DNA of 64,000 nt from Clostridiaceae bacterium AF10-41 (GCA_027686065.1 JAQCTH010000007.1:1-64000), one strand, 5' to 3'. Numbered from the stretch's first letter, positions 37,800-48,181 are shown. Translations and numbers: made by a program. The notes: generated by a model from the sequence alone, not told the origin.

Positions 37800-39470
37800 A
37801 TGAAATATCAGAAAATAAATGGCCATGATTTTTATAACATGGTTGTTAATGCTAGCAACAGATTGTTGGAAGAAAGCGAATACGTTAATGCTTTAAATGT
37901 ATTCCCTGTTCCAGATGGAGACACAGGAACAAATATGTCAGCTACCTTTAAAGCTGCAGTTAAAGAAATAGAAGGATTAAATTCTATATCAATTGCTGAA
38001 ACTTCAAAAAAACTTGCTAAAGGGGCTTTAATGGGAGCAAGAGGAAACTCTGGAGTGATTCTTTCTCAAATATTAAGAGGTATTTCTAAGGGCCTAGAAG
38101 GGAAAAATGAAGTAGACGCTATAGAACTTGCTATAGCCTTCAAAGAAGGTAGTAACGCAGCTTATAAGGCTGTTATGAGACCAACAGAAGGAACTATACT
38201 TTCTGTTATAAGAGCTGCGGCTGATGCAGCAATAGATACAGATGTAAAAGATATAATAGATATTATGGACGTTATAGTAACAGAAGCTAAAATAATGTTA
38301 GATAAAACCCCCGATTTATTACCAGCATTAAAGAAGGCTAAGGTTGTAGATTCAGGTGGAATGGGATTATATATTATTCTTAAAGGAATGTATGATGCCC
38401 TAAGAGAGGATATTAAGGCTGAAATAAAGGATATTAAACCAGCAACTGCTAAAATGCAAGGTGCTCAAGGGACAGAAGATATAGATATTAAGTTTGGTTA
38501 TTGTACTGAATTTATAATTTTAGCAGATGCTAACAAAGCTGAAAAATTTAGAGATGAAATAACTCCTATGGGAGACTCACAAGTTGTAGTTGGATATGAA
38601 GATGTTATAAAGGTACATATTCATACAAATGACCCAGGAGCTGTTTTAGCGAAGGCTGTTAAATTAGGAGAATTATCAAAAATAAAAATAGATAATATGA
38701 GAGAAGAACATAGAGAAGTTCTTTTAAATAAAGAAGAATATAAAGAAGCTAACTTAGATGATTCAGCTCACTTTGAGGGTGAAGCAGCTATTGAAGAGTT
38801 GGAACAGGAAAAGAAAAAATACGCATTTGTAGCAGTTGCAATGGGTGAAGGAATAACTAATATATTCAAAGATCTAGGTGTTGACTATGTTATAGAAGGT
38901 GGTCAAACAATGAACCCTTCAACTCAAGATATAATGGAATGTGTGTCTAAATTAAATGCTGAACATATTTTCGTTTTACCAAATAATAAGAATATAATAA
39001 TGTCAGCAAACCAAGCTGCTGAAATTGCAGATAAAGATGTTAGAGTAATACCAACAACTACAATACCTCAAGGAATAACATGTGTTACAATGTTTAATCC
39101 AGAACTAGAAGTTGATGAGAATGTAGAAAATCTTAAAGAAGCAAGAGAAATGGTTAAGACAGGTTCTGTAACTTATGCAGTAAGAGATACAGAAATGGAT
39201 GGAATAGAAATAAAAGAAGGAAATATTCTTGGTTTGATTGAAGGTAAAATAAAGAAAGTTGGAGAATCATACTTTGATGTTACAGAAGAAATACTTTCTG
39301 ATATGATTGACGAAGATAGTGAGCTTATAACGATTTTCTATGGTGCAGACGTAACTGAAGAAGAAGCAGAAGAATTTGCAGAAAAAATAGAAGAAAAGTA
39401 TGGAGAGCTAGATGTTCAATGCTATAAAGGAGCACAGCCTCTTTATTATTTCTTAGTATCAGTAGAATAA
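37800..39470 (+). CDS. DAK-domain fatty acid kinase-like protein FakA/YloV
   Basis: 556 aa. The N-terminal DhaL-type kinase domain (about 1-200) has VFPVPDGDTGTNMS, whose Asp residues bind magnesium-ATP, GARGNSGVILSQILRG and DSGGMGLYIILKG. A middle domain and a C-terminal DegV-like part (about 330-556) follow. In Staphylococcus FakA phosphorylates fatty acids bound to FakB; no fakB gene is seen here. Directly follows the Asp23 gene with AGGAGG spacing. Ends in a terminator. Confidence 0.92.
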   Translation: MKYQKINGHDFYNMVVNASNRLLEESEYVNALNVFPVPDGDTGTNMSATFKAAVKEIEGLNSISIAETSKKLAKGALMGARGNSGVILSQILRGISKGLEGKNEVDAIELAIAFKEGSNAAYKAVMRPTEGTILSVIRAAADAAIDTDVKDIIDIMDVIVTEAKIMLDKTPDLLPALKKAKVVDSGGMGLYIILKGMYDALREDIKAEIKDIKPATAKMQGAQGTEDIDIKFGYCTEFIILADANKAEKFRDEITPMGDSQVVVGYEDVIKVHIHTNDPGAVLAKAVKLGELSKIKIDNMREEHREVLLNKEEYKEANLDDSAHFEGEAAIEELEQEKKKYAFVAVAMGEGITNIFKDLGVDYVIEGGQTMNPSTQDIMECVSKLNAEHIFVLPNNKNIIMSANQAAEIADKDVRVIPTTTIPQGITCVTMFNPELEVDENVENLKEAREMVKTGSVTYAVRDTEMDGIEIKEGNILGLIEGKIKKVGESYFDVTEEILSDMIDEDSELITIFYGADVTEEEAEEFAEKIEEKYGELDVQCYKGAQPLYYFLVSVE

Positions 39471-39477
39471 TATAAAA

Positions 39478-39536
39478 AAAGCACAAGTTTTTCACTTTAT
39501 TTACATAAGTAGAAACTTGTGCTTTAATATTTAGTG
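39478..39536 (+). terminator. terminator after fakA
   Basis: 13-bp stem AAAGCACAAGTTT (39478-39490) with AAACTTGTGCTTT (39523-39535). The 32-nt loop can fold further through ACTT/AAGT. Confidence 0.7.
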
Positions 39537-39560
39537 AATTAAAATTTTGAGGGTGAGCAA

Positions 39561-41591
39561 ATGAATATATCCATGGAAATATCTACTTTAAAAGGAGTAG
39601 GACCAAAGCTTAGTGAAAGGCTTAATAGATGCGGAATTTTTACTATATATGATTTACTGCTATATTTCCCAAGAGATTATGAATTTATAAGAAGTGATAT
39701 AGATTTTAATGAAATAGATGGTGAAGAAAAACAAATTTTAAGCTGTAGAGTAATAGGTTATGATAGAGATATAAAAACCAAAACAGGGAAAATTATAACA
39801 ACAATAAAATTTGATTATAAAGGACACATTGTTGTTGGAAAATGGTTCAATCAAAGATATATAAAAAATTCTTATAGATTAAATGAATCTTATGAGTTAG
39901 TTGGGAAATTTAAAAAAGTAGGAAACTTATTAGAAGTTATAAACCCTATTATTGGATGTAGAGACGCGAAGAAAAGTGAAATAATACCTAAATACCCTTT
40001 GAAAGGTGATTTAAGTGATAAAATAATTACTAAGCTTATAAATCAAATATTAGATGAAATAGCTATAACAGATAATTTGCCAGAAATAATACTAGAAAAG
40101 TATAATATAATAGGACTGGATAGAGCAATAAGAGAAATTCATTTTCCAAAAGATAAAAATGAATTAGATAAAGCATTAGTAAGATTAAAATTTCAAGAGT
40201 TATTTACATATTCAATGAAACTTTTATTACTAAAAAATAATCTTAGAAACAAAAATGGGATTTCGTTTTATTGGCATAAACAATTGACTGATTTAAAAGA
40301 AGCCTTGCCATTCAAATTAACAGAGGCACAAACTAAAGTTGTTAGAGAAATATTAAGAGATCAAAAAAGTAATTCCCCCATGAATAGGCTTGTTCAGGGT
40401 GATGTTGGTAGTGGTAAAACTATAGTTGCCATAATAGCGATGTTTAATGTTATAAAAAATGGATTTCAAGCATCTTTAATGGCGCCAACAGAAATACTTG
40501 CCAATCAACATTATAAAGAAACTATGAAGATATTAGAGTGTTTTGGTGTAGAAGTGGAATTGTTAACTGGAAGTACTAGCTTAAAAGAAAAGAAACGAAT
40601 AAAAGATAGGATTTCCACAGGAGAACCAATTATAGTAATAGGAACACATGCATTAATTCAAGAAGATGTAGATTTTACTAATCTAGGACTTGTTATTACA
40701 GATGAGCAACATAGGTTTGGAGTTGAACAAAGAAATAAACTTATAAATAAAGGAAGACGACCGGATGTTTTAGTTATGACAGCCACACCTATACCTAGAA
40801 CTTTAGCTTTATATATGTATTCAGACTTAGATGTTTCAATTATTGATAAGCTGCCTCCAGGAAGAAAAAAGATAGCTACAAAATTCTATTCTGAAAATGA
40901 TAGAATGTTAGCTTATAAATTAGCTTTAGATGAAATAAGAAAAGGAAGGCAAGTTTATATAGTTTGTCCATTAATCGAAGAAAATGAAAAGATGGAATTA
41001 AATTCAGTTGAAAAACTTTATGAAGAATTAAAAGATGATGTATTTAAAAATGTAAGTATAGAAATATTACATGGTAAAATGAAGCCAAAAGAAAAAGATG
41101 AACTTATAAATTTATTTAAGGAAGATAAAATTAAAGTTATTATCTCAACTACTGTAATTGAAGTTGGAGTAAATGTACCAAATGCTTCAATGATGATAAT
41201 AGAAAATTCAGAGAGATTTGGTTTAGCACAGCTTCATCAGCTAAGAGGAAGAGTAGGAAGAGGAGAATATGAATCTTATTGTATTCTTATCGGAAATGCA
41301 AAAAATCAAAAAACAAAAAAAAGAATGGAAATAATGGTGGAATCGACAGATGGATTTTATATATCAGAGCAGGATCTAAAGCTTAGAGGAGCGGGTGAAA
41401 TGTTTGGTATAAGACAAAGTGGGGATATAGGACTTGTTCTTGCAGATATATATGAAGATATAGATATATTAAAATGTGCAAGATACGAAGCTAATAATTT
41501 AATTAGCTCTAATGAAATAGAACATGTAAAATTGTGTAGAGAAATATCAGACTCTATTGAGAGATATAGTCGATATATTTGTTTTAATTAA
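39561..41591 (+). CDS. recG: ATP-dependent DNA helicase RecG
   Basis: Branch-migration helicase that remodels stalled forks and Holliday junctions. The N-terminal wedge/OB domain (about 1-230) begins LKGVGPKLSERL. Helicase motifs are GDVGSGKT (I), APTEILANQH, TGS, DEQHRFGV (II, DEQH), MTATPIPRTLAL (III), VIEVGVNVPNAS and QLRGRVGRG (VI). 676 aa. ATG follows GAGGGTGAG. Followed by rsmD and coaD, a common grouping. Confidence 0.96.
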   Translation: MNISMEISTLKGVGPKLSERLNRCGIFTIYDLLLYFPRDYEFIRSDIDFNEIDGEEKQILSCRVIGYDRDIKTKTGKIITTIKFDYKGHIVVGKWFNQRYIKNSYRLNESYELVGKFKKVGNLLEVINPIIGCRDAKKSEIIPKYPLKGDLSDKIITKLINQILDEIAITDNLPEIILEKYNIIGLDRAIREIHFPKDKNELDKALVRLKFQELFTYSMKLLLLKNNLRNKNGISFYWHKQLTDLKEALPFKLTEAQTKVVREILRDQKSNSPMNRLVQGDVGSGKTIVAIIAMFNVIKNGFQASLMAPTEILANQHYKETMKILECFGVEVELLTGSTSLKEKKRIKDRISTGEPIIVIGTHALIQEDVDFTNLGLVITDEQHRFGVEQRNKLINKGRRPDVLVMTATPIPRTLALYMYSDLDVSIIDKLPPGRKKIATKFYSENDRMLAYKLALDEIRKGRQVYIVCPLIEENEKMELNSVEKLYEELKDDVFKNVSIEILHGKMKPKEKDELINLFKEDKIKVIISTTVIEVGVNVPNASMMIIENSERFGLAQLHQLRGRVGRGEYESYCILIGNAKNQKTKKRMEIMVESTDGFYISEQDLKLRGAGEMFGIRQSGDIGLVLADIYEDIDILKCARYEANNLISSNEIEHVKLCREISDSIERYSRYICFN

Positions 41592-41655
41592 AAAAATTGT
41601 ATATGAATAAATATTATGATAAAATTGAAATGATAGTACCTAAGGAGGAAACTAA

Positions 41656-42210
41656 ATGAGAATAATAGCAGGTAAAGCAAGAGGAAAAAAATTAATACCT
41701 CCAGCTACCATGGAAACTAGACCAACTTTAGACAGAGTAAAAGAAGCTATGTTTAGTATAATTCAAGGATACATACCAGAAGCAGTGGCTATAGATGTTT
41801 TTGCAGGAACAGGAAGTCTTGGCTTAGAAGCAGCAAGCAGAGGTGCAAAGGAAGTTTATTTAATTGATAAAAGTAATACTACGTTTCCTTTGTTAAAGCA
41901 AAATGTTAAGAACTTAAAATTTGAAGATTTTTGTATTCCATTAAATATGGATTCATATGATGCTTTAAAGATGTTAAATAATAAAGGAATAACTTTTGAT
42001 ATTATATTTATAGATCCACCTTATTGTAAAGAAATGATTCCAGAAGCGATTAAAATAGTAAAAGAAAATAATATGCTGAAGGAAAATGGAATAATAGTTA
42101 CAAAAATAGATTCTATAGAGGATATATACGAAGGATATAAAGATATAAAATTATTACAAAGTAGAAAATACGGAAATACAACAGTATGTTTTTATAAATA
42201 TGAGGAGTAA
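41656..42210 (+). CDS. rsmD: 16S rRNA (guanine-966-N2)-methyltransferase RsmD
   Basis: 184 aa Rossmann methyltransferase. Begins MRIIAGKARGKKL and has the RPTLDRVKEAMF substrate motif, SAM loop DVFAGTGSLGLEA and catalytic DPPY in IIFIDPPYCKE, the expected N6/N2-methylase tetrad. AAGGAGG precedes the start. rsmD-coaD adjacency is widespread in bacteria. Confidence 0.96.
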   Translation: MRIIAGKARGKKLIPPATMETRPTLDRVKEAMFSIIQGYIPEAVAIDVFAGTGSLGLEAASRGAKEVYLIDKSNTTFPLLKQNVKNLKFEDFCIPLNMDSYDALKMLNNKGITFDIIFIDPPYCKEMIPEAIKIVKENNMLKENGIIVTKIDSIEDIYEGYKDIKLLQSRKYGNTTVCFYKYEE

Positions 42211-42226
42211 ATAAAAAGTGATAGAT

Positions 42227-42700
42227 ATGAATATAGCAGTATATCCAGGGAGTTTTGATCCTATTACTAAAGGACATTTAGATATTATAACTAGAGGTTC
42301 TAAGATTTATGATAAACTTATAGTTGCAGTATTAGTAAATGTGGATAAAAAGTGTTTATTTAATATTGAAGAGAGAGTTGAATTAATTAAAAAAGTTACT
42401 AAGAATTTAAAAAATGTAGAAGTATTAAGTTTTGAAGGATTATTAGTAGATTTTGCAAAGATACATAATTCAAAGGTTATATTAAAGGGTCTTAGAACAA
42501 TATCAGATTTTGAATATGAATTTCAAATGGCGCTTATGAATTCGAAATTAAATCCAGATATAGAGACGGTTTTTATGATGACTTCTTCAGCATATTCGTA
42601 TGTAAGTTCATCTTCAGTAAAGCAAGTTGCTAAATTTGGTGGAAATATTGAAGGGCTTGTACCTAAAGAATTAATATCAGAGATTATGGATAAGTTTTAA
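42227..42700 (+). CDS. coaD: phosphopantetheine adenylyltransferase
   Basis: Fourth step enzyme of CoA synthesis, transferring AMP from ATP to 4'-phosphopantetheine. Nucleotidyltransferase motif [13 protein letters not shown] (TxGH) at the N-terminus and the second motif [10 protein letters not shown]. 157 aa from ATG 42227. GTG 42218, 9 nt upstream, is 10 nt from GAGGAG and is an equally possible start (160 aa). Works downstream of CoaBC encoded at 23856. Confidence 0.95.
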   Translation: MNIAVYPGSFDPITKGHLDIITRGSKIYDKLIVAVLVNVDKKCLFNIEERVELIKKVTKNLKNVEVLSFEGLLVDFAKIHNSKVILKGLRTISDFEYEFQMALMNSKLNPDIETVFMMTSSAYSYVSSSSVKQVAKFGGNIEGLVPKELISEIMDKF

Positions 42701-42724
42701 ATTGTTTTATCGGGGGGAAGAGAT

Positions 42725-43261
42725 ATGGAGAAGACAGAAGTCAATATAATAGAACTTTTGGAGTATTTGGAAGAACTTATAGAAACAGCACCTAAGGTAC
42801 CTATAACAGGTAAAAGTGTAGTAGACAAAAAGGAATTCTTAGAAGTAATAGATCAAGTAATAAATTATCTTCCAGATCAGTTGAAAAAAGCACAATGGGT
42901 AATGACTGAAAAAGATAGAATACTTGGAGATGCTCAAAAAGAGTATGAGTCAACTAAAAGTGAAATTCTAGAAATGATGAAGCAAAAAGTTGAGAATCAT
43001 GATATAGTTAAGGAAGCTAAAATAAGAGCTAATGAAATAATTGCCCTAGCACAAAGAGATGCTAAGGCAATTAGAATTGGATCAAGAGAGTATTCAACAG
43101 AAATTTTATCTCAATTAGATAGAGAAATTGAAGAAAAAAGAAATATACTAATTCAAAATATGCAAAAATCTTTTGAATTAGCAGCAAAAGAGATAGATGA
43201 AAAACTAAGTAGTACAGGATCAAAAATAAAGGAAAATATCTCAGAGTTAAGAGGAATGTAA
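42725..43261 (+). CDS. coiled-coil protein of unknown function (DivIVA/ATPase-subunit-B-like)
   Basis: 178 aa with no membrane segment. Residues 1-55 form a possible head domain (IIELLEYLEELIETAPKVP). From about residue 60 on it is nearly all predicted helix with heptad-like charge pattern, resembling the stalk of F-type ATPase subunit B or DivIVA-like proteins. It is common in clostridia after coaD, but I know no function. ATG follows GGGGGGAAG. Its last 15 nt overlap the convergent ylbJ gene in a palindrome that serves both as terminator. Confidence 0.7.
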   Translation: MEKTEVNIIELLEYLEELIETAPKVPITGKSVVDKKEFLEVIDQVINYLPDQLKKAQWVMTEKDRILGDAQKEYESTKSEILEMMKQKVENHDIVKEAKIRANEIIALAQRDAKAIRIGSREYSTEILSQLDREIEEKRNILIQNMQKSFELAAKEIDEKLSSTGSKIKENISELRGM

Positions 43262-43277
43262 ATTCCTCTTAAAGCTT
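43247..43277. terminator. shared bidirectional terminator of the convergent genes
   Basis: 11-bp stem TTAAGAGGAAT (43247-43257) with ATTCCTCTTAA (43262-43272), loop GTAA. The left arm starts with the complement of the ylbJ stop; the stop of the coiled-coil gene lies in the loop. T-rich DNA follows on the plus side. Confidence 0.7.
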
Positions 43278-44437
43278 TTTAGAATTATAGATATTAATAG
43301 TGTTAATAAGAAAAACAATAATATAGGAATATAATATTTATAAAATGTATAAATATTATAATTCTCATTTGGAATAATAATTGAAGTTGGAACTGAAGTT
43401 AAAAGTACGGTGCTTGAAATAAAGGTTATTATGAAACTTAGTAATCCTTGAATAAACTTATAAAATATATATTTTATCATATTAGGACTATTTTTACTTA
43501 CTATAGAGCTTACTTGAGCTATAACGGATAAGCTTGAGAATGATAAAATAAAGCTCATCATGCTTAATTTTAAACTCATGGATATATTAGAAGTAGAAAT
43601 TAATTTACATCCATTTGTAAATTCAATGCTTCCTAAAAAAAGATTATATAGTGTTCCAGTAGGTAAATTAATTAGGTCTTCTAAATATTTAAAAGCAATG
43701 CTTATATAAGTGTTGCTTTTTATTATGCTTATTACTACTGAAAATATTATAACAAAAGCTCCTACGTTTATAGTTGTAGTAACTGCGTTTTCAATAGAAT
43801 TTTTTAGATTAATGCCAAAGGGAAGCTCTTTATAAGTGCTATTTGAATTTGGAGAAGAAACTTTAGATTTTACGTTTCTTCTTGTTAAAAAACCTACAAT
43901 GATTATAGAGATATAATTAGCTATTAATAAAATATAGCCGAGTTTTACATCATATAACATAGCAGTTGCAACTGCTCCTAAAATAAAAATTGGTCCTGCA
44001 TTAGATGCTATATTTAAAAGTCTTTCATATTCACTTTTATGTATATATCCAAGCTCATAAATGTCAGAAGAGTATTTTGCTCCTAATGGATAGCCGCATA
44101 TAAAACTTGCAGCCAATGGAAAAGAGCAATTTCTAGAAAGACCTAGAGGTTTACAAATTAAAGGTCCAAGAATCTTAGAATAAAGAGTTATTCCATCATA
44201 GTAGATTAATAAGTTACATATGACACTAAATGGAAAAATCGTTGGCAATATTGCGGTAATAACAAGTTTTGTACCATTTATAGCAGCTGAAATACTAACT
44301 TCTAGATTTATTACAAATATAATTATAAATATAGTAATAGCAAAACAAATAAGATAATTTTTCTTAATATCTAAAAGTTTTAAAAGTAATGCTACAAGAA
44401 AAAAAATTAAAAGCCATAAAATAAAAATACTAAACAT
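43247..44437 (-). CDS. ylbJ: sporulation integral membrane protein YlbJ
   Basis: 396-aa polytopic membrane protein with about 9-10 hydrophobic helices and paired nucleoside-recognition (Gate) domain features. NGTKLVITAILPTIFPFSVICN and AASFICGYPLGAKYSSDIYE are family signatures. In B. subtilis YlbJ is made under sigma-E and is needed for heat-resistant spores. Minus strand, ribosome binding site GGAGGTAAATTTT before ATG 44437. Convergent with the coiled-coil gene and probably separate from tmcAL upstream (47-nt gap). Confidence 0.92.
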   Translation of the reverse strand: MFSIFILWLLIFFLVALLLKLLDIKKNYLICFAITIFIIIFVINLEVSISAAINGTKLVITAILPTIFPFSVICNLLIYYDGITLYSKILGPLICKPLGLSRNCSFPLAASFICGYPLGAKYSSDIYELGYIHKSEYERLLNIASNAGPIFILGAVATAMLYDVKLGYILLIANYISIIIVGFLTRRNVKSKVSSPNSNSTYKELPFGINLKNSIENAVTTTINVGAFVIIFSVVISIIKSNTYISIAFKYLEDLINLPTGTLYNLFLGSIEFTNGCKLISTSNISMSLKLSMMSFILSFSSLSVIAQVSSIVSKNSPNMIKYIFYKFIQGLLSFIITFISSTVLLTSVPTSIIIPNENYNIYTFYKYYIPILLFFLLTLLISIILKSFKRNLHSS

Positions 44438-44484
44438 AAAATTTACCTCCTATATAGTATTTATATGCCTATGGCTTTCTAATA

Positions 44485-45690
44485 TTAACTTTTTATTATA
44501 GGGAACATTAAATAATCATTTAGAGGATTTACCTTATTATTTAATATTGAATATGCTTTAGTGGCTTGAATATCTAAAGTTAAAAGAGGATTATTTATGT
44601 TTTTTGGAACCTTTGTTATTATTGGAATTTTTGATTTTTTCTTCATTTCCTTTAATATAAGACGACCAGTATCATTAAATCCAAGAACTTTAGCATAAAG
44701 GTTATCCGGATTTATTAAATCTTTAAAAGAATACCTATCTAAAGATAAAAATATCTGAGACAATAATCGAGAAATTTTTGTATAAGTATATCTTTTACTT
44801 TTTACTCTAAATATTAAATCTTCATAAGAGTTGCTATAATATATTTCTTTTAAAAATTTATTATCTAAACCTTCTTTTATTTCGAAAAGATTGTTAAAAT
44901 CTATACAATCTGTAATGATCTTATATTTAATATATTCATACATATCTTTTTCAAAAACAAAAGGATAGTTTTCATCTTTTAAAGTGTATAGCATATCTAA
45001 TGATGAACTTGGAAGATAATTTTTTAAATTATCTAAAGATAAATTGTTTTTAAGACTTTCTCTTATACTAGTAGCAGAAGAAAAAAGACTATTTAGTTCT
45101 TTATCATTATATTTAGAACCTTCTCTTTTTAAAGTTAGAGGTTTAATTGAACTATTTAAGAGAAGTAAAGCTTTTATATATTCTATTCCTAAGATATTGT
45201 TTGAATTTGATAAAATTTCTTTCAAAGAGTTATCTTCTAAAGTTTTGATTAAAGAAAGTTCTCGTGCTTTGGCATAAGTCATTCCTTTTTTTAGATTTTC
45301 TTTAATTTCTAATTTTAATTCATTAGATTCAGCTGTTAATATTTTAGCAATTTTAGTTAATAAAATGATATCGCCACATTCGCTTCCGAAAAAAATGTTA
45401 TTGATTACATTAATTGAGTCAAGAATATGTACTGAACCTCTTGCAAAAAATTCAGCAGAAGATAAGGCATAAAAAGTTGGTAACTCTAAAACTAAATCAA
45501 CCCCATTTGAAATAGCCATTTCAGCTCTTTTCCATTTATCTATTAACGCTGGCTCACCTCTTTGAACAAAATTACCACTCATTATACAAACTATACCATC
45601 ACAATTTGTTTCTCTTCTTGCAGAGTCTAAATGATAAAGATGACCATTGTGAAAAGGGTTATACTCCGTTATTATTCCTGTTATATTCAT
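44485..45690 (-). CDS. tmcAL: tRNA(Met) cytidine acetate ligase TmcAL (YlbM)
   Basis: 401 aa. Nucleotidyltransferase-like N-terminus MNITGIITEYNPFHNGHLYHL (HxGH-type motif), SGNFVQRGEPALIDKW and LELPTFYALSSAEFFA match TmcAL, which activates acetate with ATP and forms N4-acetylcytidine at the wobble base of elongator tRNA-Met. I start at ATG 45690, after AAGGAG on the minus strand; the open frame extends 30 codons further but that part is hydrophobic and not family-like. It neighbours pta-ackA, the acetate pathway, which may be coincidental. Confidence 0.93.
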   Translation of the reverse strand: MNITGIITEYNPFHNGHLYHLDSARRETNCDGIVCIMSGNFVQRGEPALIDKWKRAEMAISNGVDLVLELPTFYALSSAEFFARGSVHILDSINVINNIFFGSECGDIILLTKIAKILTAESNELKLEIKENLKKGMTYAKARELSLIKTLEDNSLKEILSNSNNILGIEYIKALLLLNSSIKPLTLKREGSKYNDKELNSLFSSATSIRESLKNNLSLDNLKNYLPSSSLDMLYTLKDENYPFVFEKDMYEYIKYKIITDCIDFNNLFEIKEGLDNKFLKEIYYSNSYEDLIFRVKSKRYTYTKISRLLSQIFLSLDRYSFKDLINPDNLYAKVLGFNDTGRLILKEMKKKSKIPIITKVPKNINNPLLTLDIQATKAYSILNNKVNPLNDYLMFPIIKS

Positions 45691-45838
45691 AAATACACTC
45701 CTTAATGGGAAATATAAAATCATTATAACATAATAAAAATTTAATAAAAGGCTACTGCAAAGGAGAAGGATTGCCAACAATTAAAAACATTCAGAATATT
45801 TATAATATAAAGAATTAAATCTTTCGCATATTTTTATG

Positions 45839-45868
45839 TTGAAAGTTATAGTTATTTAGGAGTATATT
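45839..45868 (+). promoter_or_regulatory. probable sigma-A promoter of pta-ackA
   Basis: TTGAAA (45839-45844), 18-nt spacer, TATATT (45863-45868), about 45 nt before the pta start. Lies in the 223-nt divergent region between tmcAL and pta. Confidence 0.55.
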
Positions 45869-45913
45869 AATATATGAAGATGAGTCCGTATCTTTTTGAA
45901 AGGAGTAATTATT

Positions 45914-46915
45914 ATGGAACTTATGAATAAATTATGGGATGCAGCAAAGGCTGATAAAAGAAGAATAGTTCTTCCAGAAGGTGATGAGGAAAGAACTTTG
46001 GTTGCTGCACAAAGGATCGAAGAACTTGGTTTAGCTTATCCAGTTCTAGTTGGAGATGAAAATAAGATAAATGAGAAAGCAAAAGAACTAGGAGTGAACT
46101 TAGAAGGAATCGAAATAGTCGACCCAAACACTTCAGAAAGATTACAAACTTATGTTAATGAGTTTTATGAATTAAGAAAAAATAAAGGAATGACTTTAGA
46201 AAAATCTGAAAAAATAGTAAGAGATCCATTGTATTTTGGAACTATGATGGTTAAATTAGATGATGCTGATGGAATGGTTTCTGGTGCTATACATACTACT
46301 GGGGATTTACTTAGACCAGGACTACAAATAATAAAAACTGCACCAGGAGTATCTGTTGTATCAAGTTTCTTTATAATGATGGTACCTGGTTCAAAATATG
46401 GAGAAGAAGGTATGCTTTTATTCTCAGACTGTGCAGTTAATCCAAACCCAACTTATGAGCAATTAGCAGCAATAGCTATAGCTACAGCTGATACAGCTAA
46501 AAATCTTTGCAAGATAGAACCAAGAGTGGCTATGTTATCATTTTCAACAATGGGAAGTGCAGATCACGAAATGGTTGATAAAGTTAGAAAAGCTACAGAA
46601 CTTGCAAAGGAATTAAGACCTGATTTATTAATAGATGGTGAGTTACAATTAGATGCAGCTATAGTTGACAAGGTAGCATCTCAAAAAGCTCCAAATAGTG
46701 ATGTGGCAGGCAAAGCTAATGTATTAATATTCCCAGATTTACAAAGTGGAAATATAGGATACAAGTTAGTTCAAAGATTTGCAAATGCAGAAGCTATAGG
46801 ACCTATGTGTCAAGGTTTTGCAAAACCAATAAATGATTTATCAAGAGGATGTAGTTCTGATGATATAGTTAATGTTGTTGCATTAACTGCAGTTCAAGCA
46901 CAATCTCAAAAATAA
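45914..46915 (+). CDS. pta: phosphate acetyltransferase
   Basis: Converts acetyl-CoA and phosphate to acetyl phosphate. 333 aa, the short Pta form without the DRTGG domain. Motifs include RIVLPEGDEERTL near the N-terminus, DGMVSGAIHTTGDLLRPGL, LLFSDCAVNPNP, MLSFSTMGSADHE and the C-terminal FPDLQSGNIGYKL. ATG 45914 follows AAAGGAG at 8 nt; an earlier in-frame ATG lies too near the site. Co-transcribed with ackA 25 nt downstream; together they make ATP during acetate fermentation. Confidence 0.97.
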   Translation: MELMNKLWDAAKADKRRIVLPEGDEERTLVAAQRIEELGLAYPVLVGDENKINEKAKELGVNLEGIEIVDPNTSERLQTYVNEFYELRKNKGMTLEKSEKIVRDPLYFGTMMVKLDDADGMVSGAIHTTGDLLRPGLQIIKTAPGVSVVSSFFIMMVPGSKYGEEGMLLFSDCAVNPNPTYEQLAAIAIATADTAKNLCKIEPRVAMLSFSTMGSADHEMVDKVRKATELAKELRPDLLIDGELQLDAAIVDKVASQKAPNSDVAGKANVLIFPDLQSGNIGYKLVQRFANAEAIGPMCQGFAKPINDLSRGCSSDDIVNVVALTAVQAQSQK

Positions 46916-46940
46916 TAACTGTTAGGGAGGAGTATAACAA

Positions 46941-48137
46941 ATGAAAGTATTAGTAATTAATTGCGGGAGTTCATCGCTTAAATACCAATTAATAGATATG
47001 ACTAATGAAGAGGCGTTAGCTCAAGGGTTAGTTGAAAGAATAGGAATTGAAGGTTCAGTTTTAACTCAAAAGGTTGAGGGTAGAGATAAGTATATAGTTA
47101 AACAACCAATGGAGGATCATAAAGTTGCTATAAAGCTAGTTTTAGATACTTTAGTAGATGGTGAGCATGGAGTAATTTCATCAATGGATGAAATATCAGC
47201 AGTTGGACACAGAGTTGTTCATGGTGGAGAAAAGTATAAAAATTCAGTAATTGTTAATGAAGAAGTTAAAGACTATATAAAACAATGTTTCAAATTAGCA
47301 CCACTTCACAATCCAGCAAATATGATAGGGATAGAAGCTTGTGAAGAATTAATGCCAAATACTCCGATGGTAGTAGTGTTTGACACTGCATTCCATGGAA
47401 CAATGCCAGAAGAATCATATTTATATGCACTTCCATATGATTTATATAAAAAGCATGGAATAAGAAAATATGGATTCCATGGAACTTCTCATAAATATGT
47501 TTCTCAAAAAGTGGCAGAAGTTATGGGAAAAGATATAAAAGACTTAAAGATAGTTACATGTCATTTAGGAAATGGTGCAAGTTTATGTGCTGTTAAAGAT
47601 GGCGTTTCTATTGATACATCAATGGGATTTACACCACTTGAAGGTGTTGCTATGGGAACAAGAAGTGGAAATATAGATCCTGCTATAGTTACTTTCTTAA
47701 TGAAAGAAGAAGGTTTATCAATAGATGAAGTTAATGATTTATTAAATAAAAAATCAGGAGTTCTTGGAATATCAGGAATCAGTTCTGATTTTAGAGATAT
47801 TGAAGATGCGGCTTTTAAAGAAGGCATACATAGAGCTAAATTAGCACTTTCTATATTTGAATATAAAGTAAGAGCTACAATTGGATCATACGCTGCTATC
47901 ATGGGCGGAGTTGATGCTATTGTATTTACTGCTGGTGTTGGAGAAAATGGACCAGAAACTAGAGAATCAATCTTAAAAGGATTAGAATTCTTAGGAGTAG
48001 AAGTAGATACTGAGAAAAATAATGTTAGAGGAAAATTAAGAGAAATATCAAAAGCTGGTTGTAAGGTAAAGGCTTTTGTTATACCAACTAATGAAGAATT
48101 AGTTATTGCAAGAGATACTATTGAATTAATTAAGTAA
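46941..48137 (+). CDS. ackA: acetate kinase
   Basis: Transfers phosphate from acetyl phosphate to ADP, yielding acetate and ATP. 398 aa of the ASKHA fold: N-terminal [23 protein letters not shown], catalytic [38 protein letters not shown] and [16 protein letters not shown] follows AGGGAGGAG. Ends in a hairpin region that also contains the next promoter. Confidence 0.97.
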   Translation: MKVLVINCGSSSLKYQLIDMTNEEALAQGLVERIGIEGSVLTQKVEGRDKYIVKQPMEDHKVAIKLVLDTLVDGEHGVISSMDEISAVGHRVVHGGEKYKNSVIVNEEVKDYIKQCFKLAPLHNPANMIGIEACEELMPNTPMVVVFDTAFHGTMPEESYLYALPYDLYKKHGIRKYGFHGTSHKYVSQKVAEVMGKDIKDLKIVTCHLGNGASLCAVKDGVSIDTSMGFTPLEGVAMGTRSGNIDPAIVTFLMKEEGLSIDEVNDLLNKKSGVLGISGISSDFRDIEDAAFKEGIHRAKLALSIFEYKVRATIGSYAAIMGGVDAIVFTAGVGENGPETRESILKGLEFLGVEVDTEKNNVRGKLREISKAGCKVKAFVIPTNEELVIARDTIELIK

Positions 48138-48181
48138 TTTACACAAGTTCTAATAGATATATTTTTGAGTGCATAATTATT

